A DNA stretch of 64,000 nucleotides from Strongylocentrotus droebachiensis. Lineage: Eukaryota; Echinodermata; Echinoidea; Camarodonta; Strongylocentrotidae. The first letter of the stretch is position 1; each line of letters opens with the position of its first letter. Below, piece by piece: positions 34,903-47,065 of this stretch. Under the pieces are notes generated by a model. That model did not search any database. It saw nothing but the letters and a program-made list of their open reading frames with translations, and was not told where the DNA came from. The stretch lies in NCBI GenBank assembly GCA_035222895.1, contig JAVYIG010000632.1, positions 434,001 to 498,000 of the forward strand, written 5' to 3'. The translations under genes and the position numbers were made by a program.

Positions 34903-35138
34903 GCCAACAAAAAATAAAATCAGTGCAACCATCCCCCCCCCCCCCCCAAAGGCTAAAATTACGACTCCAATTTCGACCAATCACTGTTGGCATTTTGCCA
35001 TTGACTTTTCTGATCGGGCAATAATATTTGTTCATTGGTTAACAGTTTAATAATATTATTGACCGGCAAAATACACACAAAATCCCATTGAATTTTCGAA
35101 GCGGTCAATAATATTTTTTCCCCTGTAGTTTGTTGGCT
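34903..35138. mobile_element. Probable MITE with GCCAACAAA ends
   Basis: TTAAGCCAACAAA on the left mirrors TTTGTTGGCTTA on the right. The central AATAATATT pieces are also inverted. The right TTAA is mutated, so the flanking duplication is uncertain. Confidence 0.5.
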
Positions 35139-36888
35139 TATCAATGAAACTTCGAAGGCAATAACATTTAAAAATTGCCCTGCTCAGATGTCTGATACCT
35201 CTAAGAATATACCATATCACAAACAGTGATAACACGAAGGGCCATATATATTATGCATCTCAGATTGGTCATAATGGTGGAATAATTATTTTTACTCCAA
35301 TTTATGGAAAGATTTTGACAATGATTCATTCCTAATAGATCTAAATAATTAAATAATAGTATATATTCTCAGATTTGATTGAATAGTACTAGTTTGCGAG
35401 TGTTTGTTTCACATGACTGCTAAAGCATGTGTGTGCTACTATGCTAATCAACTTAAAGAGGACCTACGTCCTAAAGTCATAACTGACAGTAATGAGAATT
35501 AATGCCTCACAAAAGAGCACTAATATAGCACATAGACACGGTTTTGATCCTGGGGTCTCATGGTAACGAGGCCATTGCTTAGCCACTGAATCATGACTGT
35601 ACGCAGCGGGCGCTAGAGTACGTCGCCGCCCCCACAAAATAATACCAAAAAAAAATGCAATAAATTATCAATAATTCATTGCATTTTGCCCCGGTCCCTA
35701 ACAGGAAAAAAACCTCTGCAGGGCCATGCATGATGGTTCAAGGCCCCGCATTATTGAAAGTGTTCTATTTTTTTTTTTTTTTTTTTTTTTTTGGGGGGGG
35801 GGGGGGTCTGTTTATTATATGAAATCTATGGGTAAGAACTAAACCATAGCGATCGGCTATTGATAATACAATTTTTGGTCAATTGATTTAATGTTTATCA
35901 CAAGTAAATTAAATATGGAAAAACAATGTTTTGTATTCCGTTATACAGATACAGTCATGCCCTGCCCTATCATAATTATAGTGGCCCCGGAAACACATCT
36001 GTGATGACAGTTTGCCCCATCCGCCATCGCCGGAGTATTCGGCTATTATTTGCTCACTAAATTCCTGTTTCTATTTACTGCGAGTGATCGAAGCGACCGA
36101 GATTTTTTTAAACTCTGTATATACATGATATAGCGGGGGGGGGGGGGGGGGGAATTGTCATCAAAGTAAAGGTAGATGCGATTTCAAATTGAAAATAATA
36201 GTTATATAGGCCAGCTCGTTTCCGGAATATATTTTGTAAGCTCAAATAATTGCTATCGAGTCCAGAGGCCAGTTTTTGAATCGTCATGATCCCGTGATAA
36301 TATTTTATAACACACGCTTCAATGGGATATCAGAGAAGTTAGACTTATGACGGTTTTCAAAAAATAGCCCCTTGACTTCTTTTTCTTTTTAAGCTTTCCC
36401 GCGAAATCTTGTTCTTCAAGCAAGCTCTAATTATACAAAATAAAAAACCAAGTCCCGCTGTCGTCTTGTGTGTCAAACGGTGACAGAAATGTCATGACCG
36501 ACAGCGATCAGCGTCATAAAAACTCTTATCCACTGTTGATACGTATTATTCTAATCTCTTTCCGCTAAATTTCAGAATAGGCCTACCTGTCAGTTCACGC
36601 CAGTTCACCTTAATGTCCACATGAATGAATAATATTGAATAGCCGATGAGAATAAAGTCTTCATGTGTCTAATTCGCTCTAAGCAAACATGCATAACTCA
36701 ATCAATCATTCATGCATGTGAGTCGACAGTACACCATTTTTATTAAATATGTTTAAATAGAATTTAACACTTGTCCGAAGTTGTCAAAGGTTGAAGTGTT
36801 ATAGTTCAGTCAAGTACATCATTATTTTGAACAATTATCTACATATCAAAAAGTGTCAGAACTTTCAGTGTGCGTTGTCAAATATAGT
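35139..36888. other. Intergenic, nothing recognised
   Basis: AT-rich sequence with a T26/G14 run near 35770 and a G run near 36136. I see no gene, RNA or structured repeat that I can support. Confidence 0.5.
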
Positions 36889-36891
36889 TAA

Positions 36892-37328
36892 AGGCGAAGT
36901 CTACCCTGATAATAAGTTTGTATACAAGGAGAAAAATGAGAAGAACAGATCAGTGAAGATTTGAGAAGAATCGGACAATAAATTAGAAAGTTATGGATTT
37001 TAAAAATTCCATAACTTTTAATGAAATACTTTAAATATATGAGTCAAATCGGCAACGCGGTCTATAGATATGATGTCACCCCCTCATTATTATGATCCTT
37101 CTTTTAATGCAAGAAATGTCAATAAATTTCATTTTGATCAAAAGATATATTATCTCGATCACTTTCACAAATAACACAATGCCAATTAATTACTCCATGA
37201 TTTTCATGATTTTGAAATATTCATTACTTTCTTACTTGTTGTCCGATTTTTCTCAAGCTTTCACTGAATTGTTTCCTAATGTTTCTGCTTCTATTAAAAC
37301 CAATTTAATATCAGGGTGAACTTACCCT
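36892..37328. mobile_element. MITE (AAGTCTACCCTGATA family) with TTAA flanks
   Basis: TTAA flanks both ends. The termini AGGCGAAGTCTACCCTGATA and the inverse of TATCAGGGTGAACTTACCCT are inverted copies. It belongs to the same family as 16116-16571 and lies about 460 bp upstream of the GPCR start. Confidence 0.75.
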
Positions 37329-37787
37329 TTAAGGAAAATCAATAACGAAAGAATGACGTCTATACGTTTATTGAACGGTACGATTACTGCGGAAAATGCG
37401 CTTGAAGTATTTATTATAATTATGAGGGCCATAAAAGGGTATAATATTGTGGGAAGGAGTAAAAAACAAAGAAATATGGCGAATGATTGGGATATTGGAA
37501 TTAGGACATGTCAACATTTTGAAAGAAGCAAGCTTAAAATCATACTGTGATACACTTAATTGGCAATTGATTAAAATCTCGTCGCATGCTCGAACTGACA
37601 TCATACAGGAAATTACAGACGCGATCGTTTAGTTTAAAAAGGTTCTGCTTAGAAAAAAACTACAGCACATCGCGAACGATCACATCGATGACGGTCATAA
37701 GTTAAGAGGTCTGTAATATTTCTTGACATGTTTGTGCAGTCTCTTACATAAATTACGGGCAATAAATCCTTCTTGTCTAATTAAGAT

Positions 37788-38813
37788 ATGAATTTGTCAA
37801 CGGAATCAAGTGACGATGAATCATCTCAATCGTCTTCTATCATATCGACCACAGTATTCATAGCATTTGCATTATGTGGTATAATCGACAACGGACTCGT
37901 TTTGGTTGTTGTTGGTTACAGTAAAGATCTTCGGAATGCCACCAACTTGCTGATCGCCAACCAATCCTTGATCGACCTGATGACATCGGTTTTTCTGCTT
38001 GCGCTCAACCTCGCACCCGGCGTCCTTACCGTATCTCAACCTGTGCTAATCAACAGGTTCATCTGTGCTTTTTGGATGACTTCGTACCCATTCTGGATGA
38101 CTGTAACCGCCAGCTCAATCAACTTGGTGGTGATAACATTCGAACGATACTATGCCATCGCGTACCCTGTACGTTACCGTCAAGGAATGAACATAAAACG
38201 AGTGGCATCGTTGTCTGTGATTCCTTGGGTATATGGGATTTTGTTCAACGTTTTCTTTTTCTTTTTGACAAGAATCGACGGACAGGTATGCTTGACTTTT
38301 GTGTGGCCGAATATGAAGTTCAAACAAGTTATTGGGGTGTTGATATTCAGTATTCAGTTCTTGGGTCTCATCTGCATCATCAGCATCCTGTACGTCTTAA
38401 TAGCTGTTCATCTTCGTCGTGGTCTACGCGGACAGACCGATGCTGTTAACCTGCGGGAACGCGCTCGAAGGAATGTCCTGGAAACTCTCCTCATTGTATT
38501 CGTCTGCTACATAGTCTGCTGGGCACCCAATGACATCTATAGCTTGAACTACTATCTCAAGGAACATGTCCAATTTGAAGGCATCCTTTATGACGTCACC
38601 GTTCTGCTGGCCTTCGCCAATGCCTGGATAAATCCCATCATCTATTCCTTTCGATATGTCAAGTTTCAGAAAGCATGGAAGAAGATGTTTTGCTGCAGAG
38701 GGGCAGAGAAACAGGACCAATCAACCGTGTCTTCATGTAACCTTGCTAACAAGAACCCGAACAGAGCCAGGGAAGCACCCACAGGGAGAGGGTCTGAGTC
38801 AGAGATAAAGTAA
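37788..38813 (+). CDS. Rhodopsin-class (class A) G-protein-coupled receptor
   Basis: This is a single-exon 341-residue seven-helix receptor. Class A landmarks are visible in order: N35 in DNG (helix 1), D63 in SLIDL (helix 2), C93 at the top of helix 3, and ERY at 119-121 in place of DRY. They continue with C168 in the second extracellular loop for the disulfide, CWAP at 244-247 (helix 6) and WINPIIY at 280-286 (helix 7). A Cys pair at 302-303 could be palmitoylated. The N-terminus is short and Ser-rich with a possible N-glycosylation site (NLS at 2-4), as in peptide- or amine-type receptors. Helix 5 lacks an obvious proline. I cannot assign a ligand. Intronless receptors of this kind form large lineage-specific families in echinoderms, which fits the setting. 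Confidence 0.93.
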   Translation: MNLSTESSDDESSQSSSIISTTVFIAFALCGIIDNGLVLVVVGYSKDLRNATNLLIANQSLIDLMTSVFLLALNLAPGVLTVSQPVLINRFICAFWMTSYPFWMTVTASSINLVVITFERYYAIAYPVRYRQGMNIKRVASLSVIPWVYGILFNVFFFFLTRIDGQVCLTFVWPNMKFKQVIGVLIFSIQFLGLICIISILYVLIAVHLRRGLRGQTDAVNLRERARRNVLETLLIVFVCYIVCWAPNDIYSLNYYLKEHVQFEGILYDVTVLLAFANAWINPIIYSFRYVKFQKAWKKMFCCRGAEKQDQSTVSSCNLANKNPNRAREAPTGRGSESEIK

Positions 38814-38953
38814 AGTGTGATTGCATTTGATATGCATAATATACCACAGGAGAGTTGGTTATCGGTCAAAACCGGGCGTTGATCGAGGTGTACATGCAGT
38901 TAAAAACTAAATTATTTATAATTTTGTCCAGATTAAGGCAAAAAAAAAAAAAA

Positions 38954-39234
38954 CATGTTTAGCGTCCGGGTTTTTTGAAAACTAGGAAGGAGGAGGCCCT
39001 TTTTTTTCCTTCTCAAAATGGCCGCTCCGAATGGCCGCTCGATACATTTTCCCTGACAGTCGGGCTATTTTTCAAGATGGCCGCCGTCACCTTTTTTTTT
39101 AAAATCAGAAATAGATTCATTTTAGCAATTTTTTTCCCCAAAAAAAATTAAATTTAAATTTAAATTAAAAAAAAAAAAAAAAAAAAAATAGGAGGCGGCC
39201 CCCAAAAAGGAAGCGGGCGGGAACGCTTAACATG
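38954..39234. mobile_element. Probable MITE containing AAGATGGCCGCC
   Basis: CATGTTTAGCGTCCGGG on the left mirrors GGGAACGCTTAACATG on the right. The interior has ATGGCCGC motifs (YY1-like) and long A/T runs. It starts about 140 bp after the GPCR stop. Confidence 0.5.
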
Positions 39235-39257
39235 TATATATTTTGTAATGGCCTAAT

Positions 39258-39362
39258 GTTTTTTTGTTGATAATGTGAAATATTAGAGCTTACATCAGTA
39301 TTCTAGAAAAGCCCTAATTCAACCTGTCCACCTTTCATTCTTGAGTTACGAAAAACACGTCA
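39258..39362. repeat. Dispersed repeat ending in GAGTTACGAAAAACACG
   Basis: Related copies, some inverted, are at about 10648-10710, 51760-51860 and 55097-55205. All contain ACTCAAGAACGaaaGGTGG-like sequence. No inverted ends are clear. Confidence 0.55.
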
Positions 39363-40082
39363 AATTTACAAGGGGGTGGATAATTTAGTTGTATACTGTA
39401 TTCATTTTGTGTCTACAATGTTTACCCGAGAGCAAGAAAGTGGAATCTGCCTGGACACTTGATGCCAGAATATTTGCTCTTGTAAAGGCAAGTGGCGGTA
39501 TAGAACAATTAAAAAAAGTCATACAATCTGTCCAAGAATTAGACATGCTCTGATAGATATGATATCATTTTGCACTTAGTGCACTTTAATATAATAACAC
39601 AGATACTACCTTGTCCTTGAAAAGCATTACCTAGTCCCGAGTTTGATACTCTCGTTTTTCATATCACTGTATAATTTAACAAAAAAATCATTACTTTGTG
39701 CTATAAATGTACTCGTATAGCAAAGAGGTGACTATAATTTATGTTTGCTTATAGTGTGTGCTTTTTGTTATTATGCGTATATAATACCATCTGCAAGATT
39801 CCAAGTAAAAAAGATATGTATTTTCCAGCTTCGAACTTGTGTATCTATGTCCTACCTCTACCTTACCAATATGCAGAAATAATACATGTATTTTTCTGAA
39901 ATTGACAACCCATGGTACAAAATACCTGGCTCCTCATAAACTTGACAATATTATTATTATGAGGCTGAAACCAGTTCTATTTTTGTATGATCCACTTCAA
40001 TTATAGAAGCTTGAGAGCAAATTTTGTTACATCAGATGTAACTATGTTTCTAGGATCTTTTAAATACAAGTTTTCGTTCATC

Positions 40083-42178
40083 GGTCTGACTGAAACATGG
40101 CTCAAACATGATGAACCAACTTTTTTTCCAACTACCTGATTATAAATTTGTAATAAAGTGTCGAAGTGATAAACGTTGAGGAGGTTTGGGTATATGAAAT
40201 CGGACATTCAATTTAAAAAAGAATTGATCTGCAGGAATCAAATCTATTTTATTTATCGAAACACGTTGCAAGAAAAATAACGACATATTTTTTGCTATAC
40301 AAAGACCTCCTGGTGAACAAGTTTTAAAACTGTATGGAACCACTGTTAAGACAGGTTGCAATGGACAAAAGAGATGCTTTATTCTTGGTCGGACTTCAAC
40401 ATTGATCTATTAAAACCTAATTCATCTGTCAGTAGTTTCCTTGATACTTTGCCTTTATATTCATTCTGCCCGTTAATCTCTAAACCTATTATACTCGCAT
40501 AACATCGGATATTTATATAGCGCACATAATCCACCATGCATGGTGCTCAAGGCGCTCCAACTATTACCCCGGCTCTGCGCTAGGCAGCCGATTTCGGCGC
40601 TCACAGCATTTTAGGAATTCCTTCCTACCAGTACCCATTTAACACCTGGGCGGAGAGTGGCAAATGTAGATTAATATCTTGCCAAAGGACATTAGTGCCG
40701 TGGCAGGACTCGAACCGCGGATCCTGCAACACTTGCGGACAATATTTTTACCAACTGGTCTGACAATGTTATGCAATCTGACATCCTTATTTTCAAAACT
40801 GATAACAAATGTTAAACCTATATATAACTTTTTTAAACGCAAGATAAATTACACTAAAAGTCCTGGTAGTGATGGTGGAGTATTTAAGCAATCTGTCGTT
40901 TTTATTCTAAAACCATTGTGCAGTATTTCCCCCAAACCTGCACAAATCATATCAGTTCATTAAAAAAGGAGAACATAACAAGTAAAAAAAAAGTTGAATA
41001 ATTACGAGCCTATTTCTCTTTTATCAGTTGAAAAAATTGGTTTACTACAAATTGATGTCCATTCTTGACAAGTTCAATGTTTTATATCAAAGGCAATTTG
41101 GTTTCTGGAAAGGCCACTCAACATCTATATGGCTTTGATAGAATTTGTAACTAAGATATCTGAAGTTTTTGAAAAGAGGGAAGTCGTTTTAGGATTGTAT
41201 TTAGGCTAGTCAAACGCATTTGACTGGATAGGTCATTATATTTTACTTCAAAAGCTTGAATACTATGCGGCATATGTGGAGTTGTTTTACATTGGTTCAA
41301 AAGTTATCTTAGAAATCAAAACCAATTCACTTGTATAGACAATTATACGTCGGATGAGTTGTCCATGCATGTCGGCATGGATCCACAGGGATCAGTCCTC
41401 GGTCCACTCCTTTTTCTTATAATGACCTCCAATGTGTTAGTTCAAGATTATTTTCAATCATTTTTGCTGATGATACAAACCTTTTTATATCTGGTAATAA
41501 TATCAATGAAATTAATCATGCAATTAACACTGAGATGAACAAGGTTCATAACTGGCTCTCTGCCAATAAATTAGTCCTGAATTATGAAAAGACATGTTAT
41601 ATGCTGTTCAAACCTAAAAACAAGAAAAAGATGTGAGAATGTTTTGGTTTGTTACTGTAAAATACAACAAGTACACTTTACAAAATTTCTTGGAGAAAGA
41701 AAATGCGTATTGAATCGACTGAACGAAATAATTCCCTAAAGAATTTTATTAACATTATACAACACATTGATTTCATCTCATATTACATACTGCAATATCA
41801 TCTGGGGCAATTATTGTGCATACTATTTATTAAATAGAATCGTATTCTTACAGTACCATCACTATACTGATCTTTGATATTTTTTTTAATTCAAAATTTT
41901 GAAAGTAATGGAAATAAAAAGATTACAGATTGCAATTTTTATGTTTTCATATTACAACAACCTTTTAACCTAGACATTGTGTAATCCACAGTCACAGTAC
42001 TCGTACGTCAAAAAACATACACTTGCCGTGTACAAGTATACATTTTCACGCTAAACAATAACTTTCACTGGAGCAAAAAGCTGGAATAAAATGCCTAAAG
42101 AGTTTTTAAAAAAGTCAAAGTTGCTTTCTCAATTTAAACGCAAATACAAAGATTATCTTTTGGAAACTGAAAACTAAA
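40083..42178 (+). pseudogene. Decayed CR1/L2/Jockey-type LINE (endonuclease plus RT)
   Basis: Frameshifted remnants read in order: LTETWLKHDEP (endonuclease), NYEPISLLSV, FNVLYQRQFGFWKGHST, DPQGSVLGPLLFL, and FADDTNLFISG with INTEMNKVHNWLSANKLVLN. A C-terminal tail ends KSKLLSQFKRKYKDYLLETE. The order is that of a non-LTR element of the CR1/L2/Jockey group. Many stops and shifts make it a pseudogene. A SINE interrupts it at about 40490-40760. Confidence 0.8.
40490..40760 (-). mobile_element. tRNA-derived SINE inside the decayed LINE
   Basis: On the minus strand it carries a good B box (GGTTCGAGTCC within GATCCGCGGTTCGAGTCCTG) preceded by a weaker A box. The body ends in GCGCTATATAAATATCC. 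A shorter relative is at 55640-55865. Confidence 0.7.
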
Positions 42179-42257
42179 CATACATACAAGTAATCTTGCC
42201 TTATGTTTGTACCTTTGTATGTATTTTTAATGCTAGTGTAACGTTATATATTCATAT

Positions 42258-42348
42258 ATTGAATAAGGCAGACTAATGGGACATGGTTGCTACTCAAGGC
42301 GTGAAACTCTAAGTAGCAACCATGTCCCATTAGTATGCCTTATTCAAT
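42258..42348. repeat. Hairpin with 37-nt arms
   Basis: ATTGAATAAGGCAGACTAAT on the left pairs with ATTAGTATGCCTTATTCAAT on the right, extended to 37 nt with one mismatch and a 17-nt loop. It is a small foldback element or inverted duplication in the 3' flank of the decayed LINE. Confidence 0.75.
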
Positions 42349-42627
42349 ACATTTTTGCTCTGCCTAGGCATTGAGCACTTTACGGCAGGATAGAGCAAAG
42401 CTAAGTATATATATATATTATTTCACATTTTAATTACTTGGGAATTGGCCGGCCTCTGAAAGGCTTTTTAGCCTTTGCTGATTCCCCCGCATTCCCATAC
42501 TGTACAATGTTGTTTTGATATGTGGTTTTTTGTGTGTGTGCATCCATGTACTTTATGTAAATCTACTAAATGTTTTTTTACCTGTAATATGCAACGTTGT
42601 TATAATTCATCTACTTGCTGTTTTTAA

Positions 42628-42816
42628 AGCCCGCCTGCACTAGTTTGGCCAGGGGGAGTAGACCTCCCTGCAAGGTCACTGACAGGTGCTTATTTCATCA
42701 AATCATCTCTCAATTAACATAAGAAATAGGGAATCATGGGGGACCAACAGTCACCGATTAGGCATTGTTTGCTATATAGAGGGCGCAAGTATAGCCGTAA
42801 GTAGTGCAGTGGTGTT
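42628..42816. mobile_element. TTAA MITE (GCACTA...GTGCAGTGG family)
   Basis: Flanked by TTAA, with the same core as 9536 and 16350 (GACCTCCCTGCAAGGTCACT and GGCATTGTTTGCTATATAGA). This is the only full copy outside OPA1. Confidence 0.75.
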
Positions 42817-43133
42817 TTAAATGAGATGTGGAAAAATTAACTTAAAACTTGAGGCTTGAATTGATTGAGATTTTTAATGTGATGATTGAATACCAGATGT
42901 ACCTAGGCCTGCATGTAAATACACAATGTACAATAAAATTTCAATATGTTCATCAGCACTTTATGTATTACGATTGTAATAATTCAACACGGTCATATTA
43001 AGGCTTTAAAACAAATCAACTTAAAGACAATTTGAATTCCCTGTTGTATTGGATATACACATCGTGCTCTGATTACGTAATGATGATCATTGTCATGTTC
43101 ATACATTTCAATAGATGACGCAGAAGGCTAATG

Positions 43134-43330
43134 GAGAAGGAGAAGAAGAAGAAGAAGAAGAAGAAGAAGAAGAAGAAGAAGAAGAAAAAGAAGGAGAAGA
43201 AGAAGAAGAAGAAGAAGAAGAAGAAGGAGAAGAAGAAGAAGAAGAAGAAGAAGAAGAAGAAGAAGGAGAAGAAGAAGAAGAAGGAGAAGAAGAAGAAGAA
43301 GAAGAAGAAGAAGAAGAAGAAGAAGAAGGG
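43134..43330. repeat. Long (GAA)n tract
   Basis: About 195 bp of nearly pure GAA with occasional GGA. Long purine-only GAA tracts can form triplex DNA. The Glu-only and Lys-only frames predicted from it are artefacts. Confidence 0.95.
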
Positions 43331-44557
43331 GTGGGGTAAAGATTTTGATCAGATCAGGTTTATGCTAAAATCCTATGTAATGATGTAAATGTCTGATGTT
43401 GATACGAAAATTTGAAATAAATCGGACTAATAATAAGAGAGTTAGAATTGTTTAAAATACGAGATCACTTAATTTTTTGAAATCTCATGTTTGTCGTGTA
43501 CAAGATTACAATAATGTATCAGTCATTCCTGTTTTTCCTTAGTACCTACTCCTTTGGGGCACTACTTGAAATGTATTATGGATAGCATAATGTTATAAGT
43601 CCTCTGAAAAGAAAAAACCCTCCTGAGCAATAAATTGTAACAAATTGACATTTTAGTCATTTTGTGTGTCGAAACGAATGGGAAAGTTATCCGTCACTGC
43701 GTCGAAGTGCCATTACCGATTCAGTCAATTTGAAGTGTGTATAATTATGATTAGTGCTTACAACTTTGAAAAATTCATAACTTGCTTATTTTTGTCCGGT
43801 CCCATTCAAACTTTCATCAGTCTATTGATTAACGTGAACCCCATCTCACAAATGAATAAGTATAATTGTGGAGGATAGAGCCGTTTTTGTACGTACGAAC
43901 TGAATAAAAGAATGTTTTTCTTGGTAATGATCTCATTCGCCATTTTAACTAGTCGACTGGTATTGAACTTAAATTCATCTATCGTATACATGTGGCTCTG
44001 TGTACTTTGATCACACTGACCCATTTTTTCAGATTGAAAACTTTGAAAGTTACTGATATTCATTTTATGCAAATTGCAGTGTTCATGTACCGACTTAATA
44101 AAAAAAAGGAACTGCCTTTATCATTTTGTAACGATTTTACTCTAAATAGAGACATTCACAACTCCCCAACCAGACATTCTTCTGATTTCCATTTGTTTAC
44201 GCCAAGAAATGCCTTAGCTCACAGATCGATTAGATTCTCTTTTTTTATATTATATATCTCCATCTCTCCCCTTTCACACACACGTCTTTTCTACTCACTT
44301 TATATCTCTTTTCTGCCCCTTTTGCTTCTCCTCGCTCTCTTTCATCATTGTTGGATATTTCCCTTTCCCTCTATCCTCATATTTTACCTTTATTTAATTC
44401 AACATGTCTAATGGATTTAAATGCCCATTTCTTTATTCTACATTATTTAATTCAACAAGTCTAATGGATTTTAATGCCCATTTCTTTATCATTATATGTG
44501 GTTGGTTTTATTATATTCATGATACTCTAATGCCTTTTTATTGAAAATGTAATTTTC

Positions 44558-45550
44558 AACTTTCGCATTTCGGCCTTGCAGCCGCAAGGAAAGTATTTGA
44601 AAATACAATTTTGAATGAATGGTAACCTTTTTTGTATGAACTCAGTCGTTTGTAAAAATCATTGCAATTCGGCTTAGCCGCCATGATATTTATGTTTGGT
44701 TTAATTTTTCAGTCGTTAAACCATTTACCTAATATTTTTTTCTTCATTTATCCATTTTCATTTATATGAAAAAATTTATCAGGGTGGACTTTACCTTAAA
44801 GTGACTCGGTAAACATTGTTGAAGGTTGATGACAAAAATGCATACTTTTTGTATGAAATGTTACTTATTATATTCCTTTTACTTGTAATTGTAATTTTGT
44901 AAATTTTCTTCATTTATTCATTCTCATTTATGTGAAATTGTTATCAGGGTGGACTTTACCTTAAACTATAGTGACTCGGTAACATTGTTGAAGGTTGATA
45001 ACAAAAATGCATATATACTTTTTGTATGAAATGTTACTTATTATATTCCTTTTACTTGTAATTTTGTAAATTTTCTTCATTTATTCATTCTCATTTATGT
45101 GAAATTGTTATCAGGGTGGAGTTTAACTTAAACTATAGTGACTCGGTAACATTGTTGAAGGTTGATAACAAAAATGCATATATACTTTTTGTATGAAATG
45201 TTACTTATTATATTCCTTTTACTTGTAATTGTAATTGTAAACTTTCGCATTTCGGCCTTGCAGCCGCAAGGAAAGTATTTGAAAATACAATTTTGAATGA
45301 ATGGTAACCTTTTTTGTATGAACTCGGTCGTTTGTAAAAATCATTGCAATTCGGCTTTGCCGCCATGATATTTATGTTAAGTTTAATTTTCCTGTCGTTT
45401 AAACCATTTACCTAATATTTTTTTCTTCATTTATCCATTCTCATTTATATGAATTTGTTTATCAGGGTGGACTTAACCTTAAAGTGACTCGGTAACATGG
45501 TTGAAGGTTGATGAAAAAATACATCATTTTTGTATGAAATGTCACTTATT
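44558..45550. repeat. Two-level tandem repeat (~681 bp and ~166 bp)
   Basis: AACTTTCGCATTTCGGCCTT recurs 681 bp apart (44558 and 45239). Inside, a ~166-bp unit with TATCAGGGTGGACTTTACC is repeated three times (44779, 44944, 45111). The TATCAGGGTGGA string resembles the end of the 16116/36892 MITE family, so a MITE end may be the seed. Confidence 0.75.
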
Positions 45551-45989
45551 ATATTGCTTTTACTGTGCTAACCCTCTAACATGCAAACAAAAATTCTCAA
45601 ACCACAAAGATATTTATCCCAATTTTTATCACGAATAATCGTCAGTTTTCACTTAAACTTTCAGATTATCTTTAATTGTACATCTAGCATTGAAGTCACT
45701 ACCTTAGCACCATTTTCTCTCATCTGAACAGTGTTCCATAATGAATCACAGATGAAAAGTATGTCCAATCAAATCATACAGTTTGAATAGTGTTTTATTC
45801 CTTTTACGTATCATTCTTTACTGTACATTATCCGATCTCAAACGACAATAATAAAACTCATTAAGACAAATACATTATAAGGTTTCTTTTCCTTCTCTCA
45901 AACTATAAAAAACAAAATGTTAACATCCTTGAAAATTCAAAGGTCTATATACAGTATGTCAGACATTTTGATGAAGAGAAAAGAACATA

Positions 45990-46036
45990 TACACGTATTA
46001 AAAGAGCTACATAATGTAGCTCTTTTAATACGTGTA
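45990..46036. repeat. Perfect 23-bp palindrome (1-nt loop)
   Basis: The arm TACACGTATTAAAAGAGCTA (extended by CAT) is followed by one base and its exact reverse complement. The equivalent place in the intact copy near 52940 has only the left arm. Confidence 0.9.
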
Positions 46037-46099
46037 CTGTTTAGGATGACATATTGAGAGAAGCATACATATCAAGGAAAATATTTACATGTACATAAG

Positions 46100-46132
46100 T
46101 TATGCAACCGACAGAGTCTGTCGGTTGCATAA
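46100..46132. repeat. Perfect 16-bp palindrome (1-nt loop)
   Basis: TTATGCAACCGACAGA is followed by one base and its exact reverse complement. The counterpart near 53030 has only TTATGCAACTGACAT, i.e. one arm. Confidence 0.9.
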
Positions 46133-46159
46133 TAATTTCAAAATGTCCAATTGAAATAC

Positions 46160-46236
46160 TACGGTAGTGAAAAAAAATTGCATTCACTTTGCGTTACGAT
46201 TTTCCTCACTACCGTCACTTCGTGAAAATAGGGACG
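46160..46236. mobile_element. Second copy of the 97-bp MITE, one end lost
   Basis: It matches the inverse of 27845-27941, including CACTACCGTCACTTCGTGAA, but lacks the outer ~20 bp on its left. The parallel sequence near 53080 lacks it, giving an empty site. Confidence 0.85.
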
Positions 46237-47065
46237 AATTACTCGAGGGTAAAGTTGAATTTGATTAGTGGGTCTTAAAAGATTTTAAAATGATCTAAGT
46301 TGTACACAAAAAAGCTGAAATGTGGCCCCCCAAAAAGAAATTACCAGGAGCCTAGGGCTAAATTTAATTTAAAATGACTAGAGCTCGCATGTCGGGTTTA
46401 CAGGGCAATCCAACATTTGTTATGAGTTCGTTTGTATGAAAGGAAAATGAAAGAAACAGAATGGCGAAAATTTGAAATAAATCGGACAAATGATAAGTGA
46501 GGGAGATAAAATTGTTTGAAATATCAAATGTTAATTTGGTCAGTGGGCAACTCTCGCGTTTGTTACACGTATCATCAATCCTATTTTTCTTCTCCTTGAA
46601 GTTTGAGGTTTGAAGTTTTATTTTTTCCACATTTTACTTAGAAAACAGTTTATATTTTCTTTTTTTATATATTTTTTTTGTTATACCTGCGTATATTATT
46701 ATAAGAGTAGATTTCACACAAGAACAAAAAAATTAAAAAAATTAAAGATTTCAAATCAAATATAATGTACGGAAAAATAAGTACGAAATTTCGAAATATG
46801 TAGATACAACAATGTAAAATGTGGGAAGCCTAAATAAAAAGCATACACTCTAAAAAATGAAGTGCTAAATCACAGGTGCTGGGTAAAAATTTGCACCACA
46901 CGTGCCAAGTGTAGCCCTTAGCGTGCATGCAGCGTTTGGGAAGCGATGACGAGCAGAAAAATGAGTGCTGGAAACACGTGCTATTCGAGAAATTGCACCC
47001 GAAGTGTGACCCTGCCTGTTTTAGCACTTGAAGAAAATTAACACCGGTAGTGCTGGCGCTCCATG

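Larger units (their letters stand above)
43540..46370. repeat. Relic duplicate of the nucleolin 3' flank (copy A)
   Basis: Long stretches match 51262-53195 in the same order and orientation, for example TTGGGGCACTACTTGAAAT, AACGTGAACCCCATCTCACA, ACAATAATAAAACTCATT and AATGTTAACATCCTT. It includes a counterpart of the nucleolin polyadenylation-signal region at 45794. Copy A has gained a tandem repeat, two perfect hairpins and a MITE. It carries no nucleolin coding sequence. Confidence 0.8.

Noticed and set aside
43115-43388. Poly-Glu and poly-Lys proteins over the GAA tract
   Set aside because: They are simple-repeat translations in all frames with no other sequence content.
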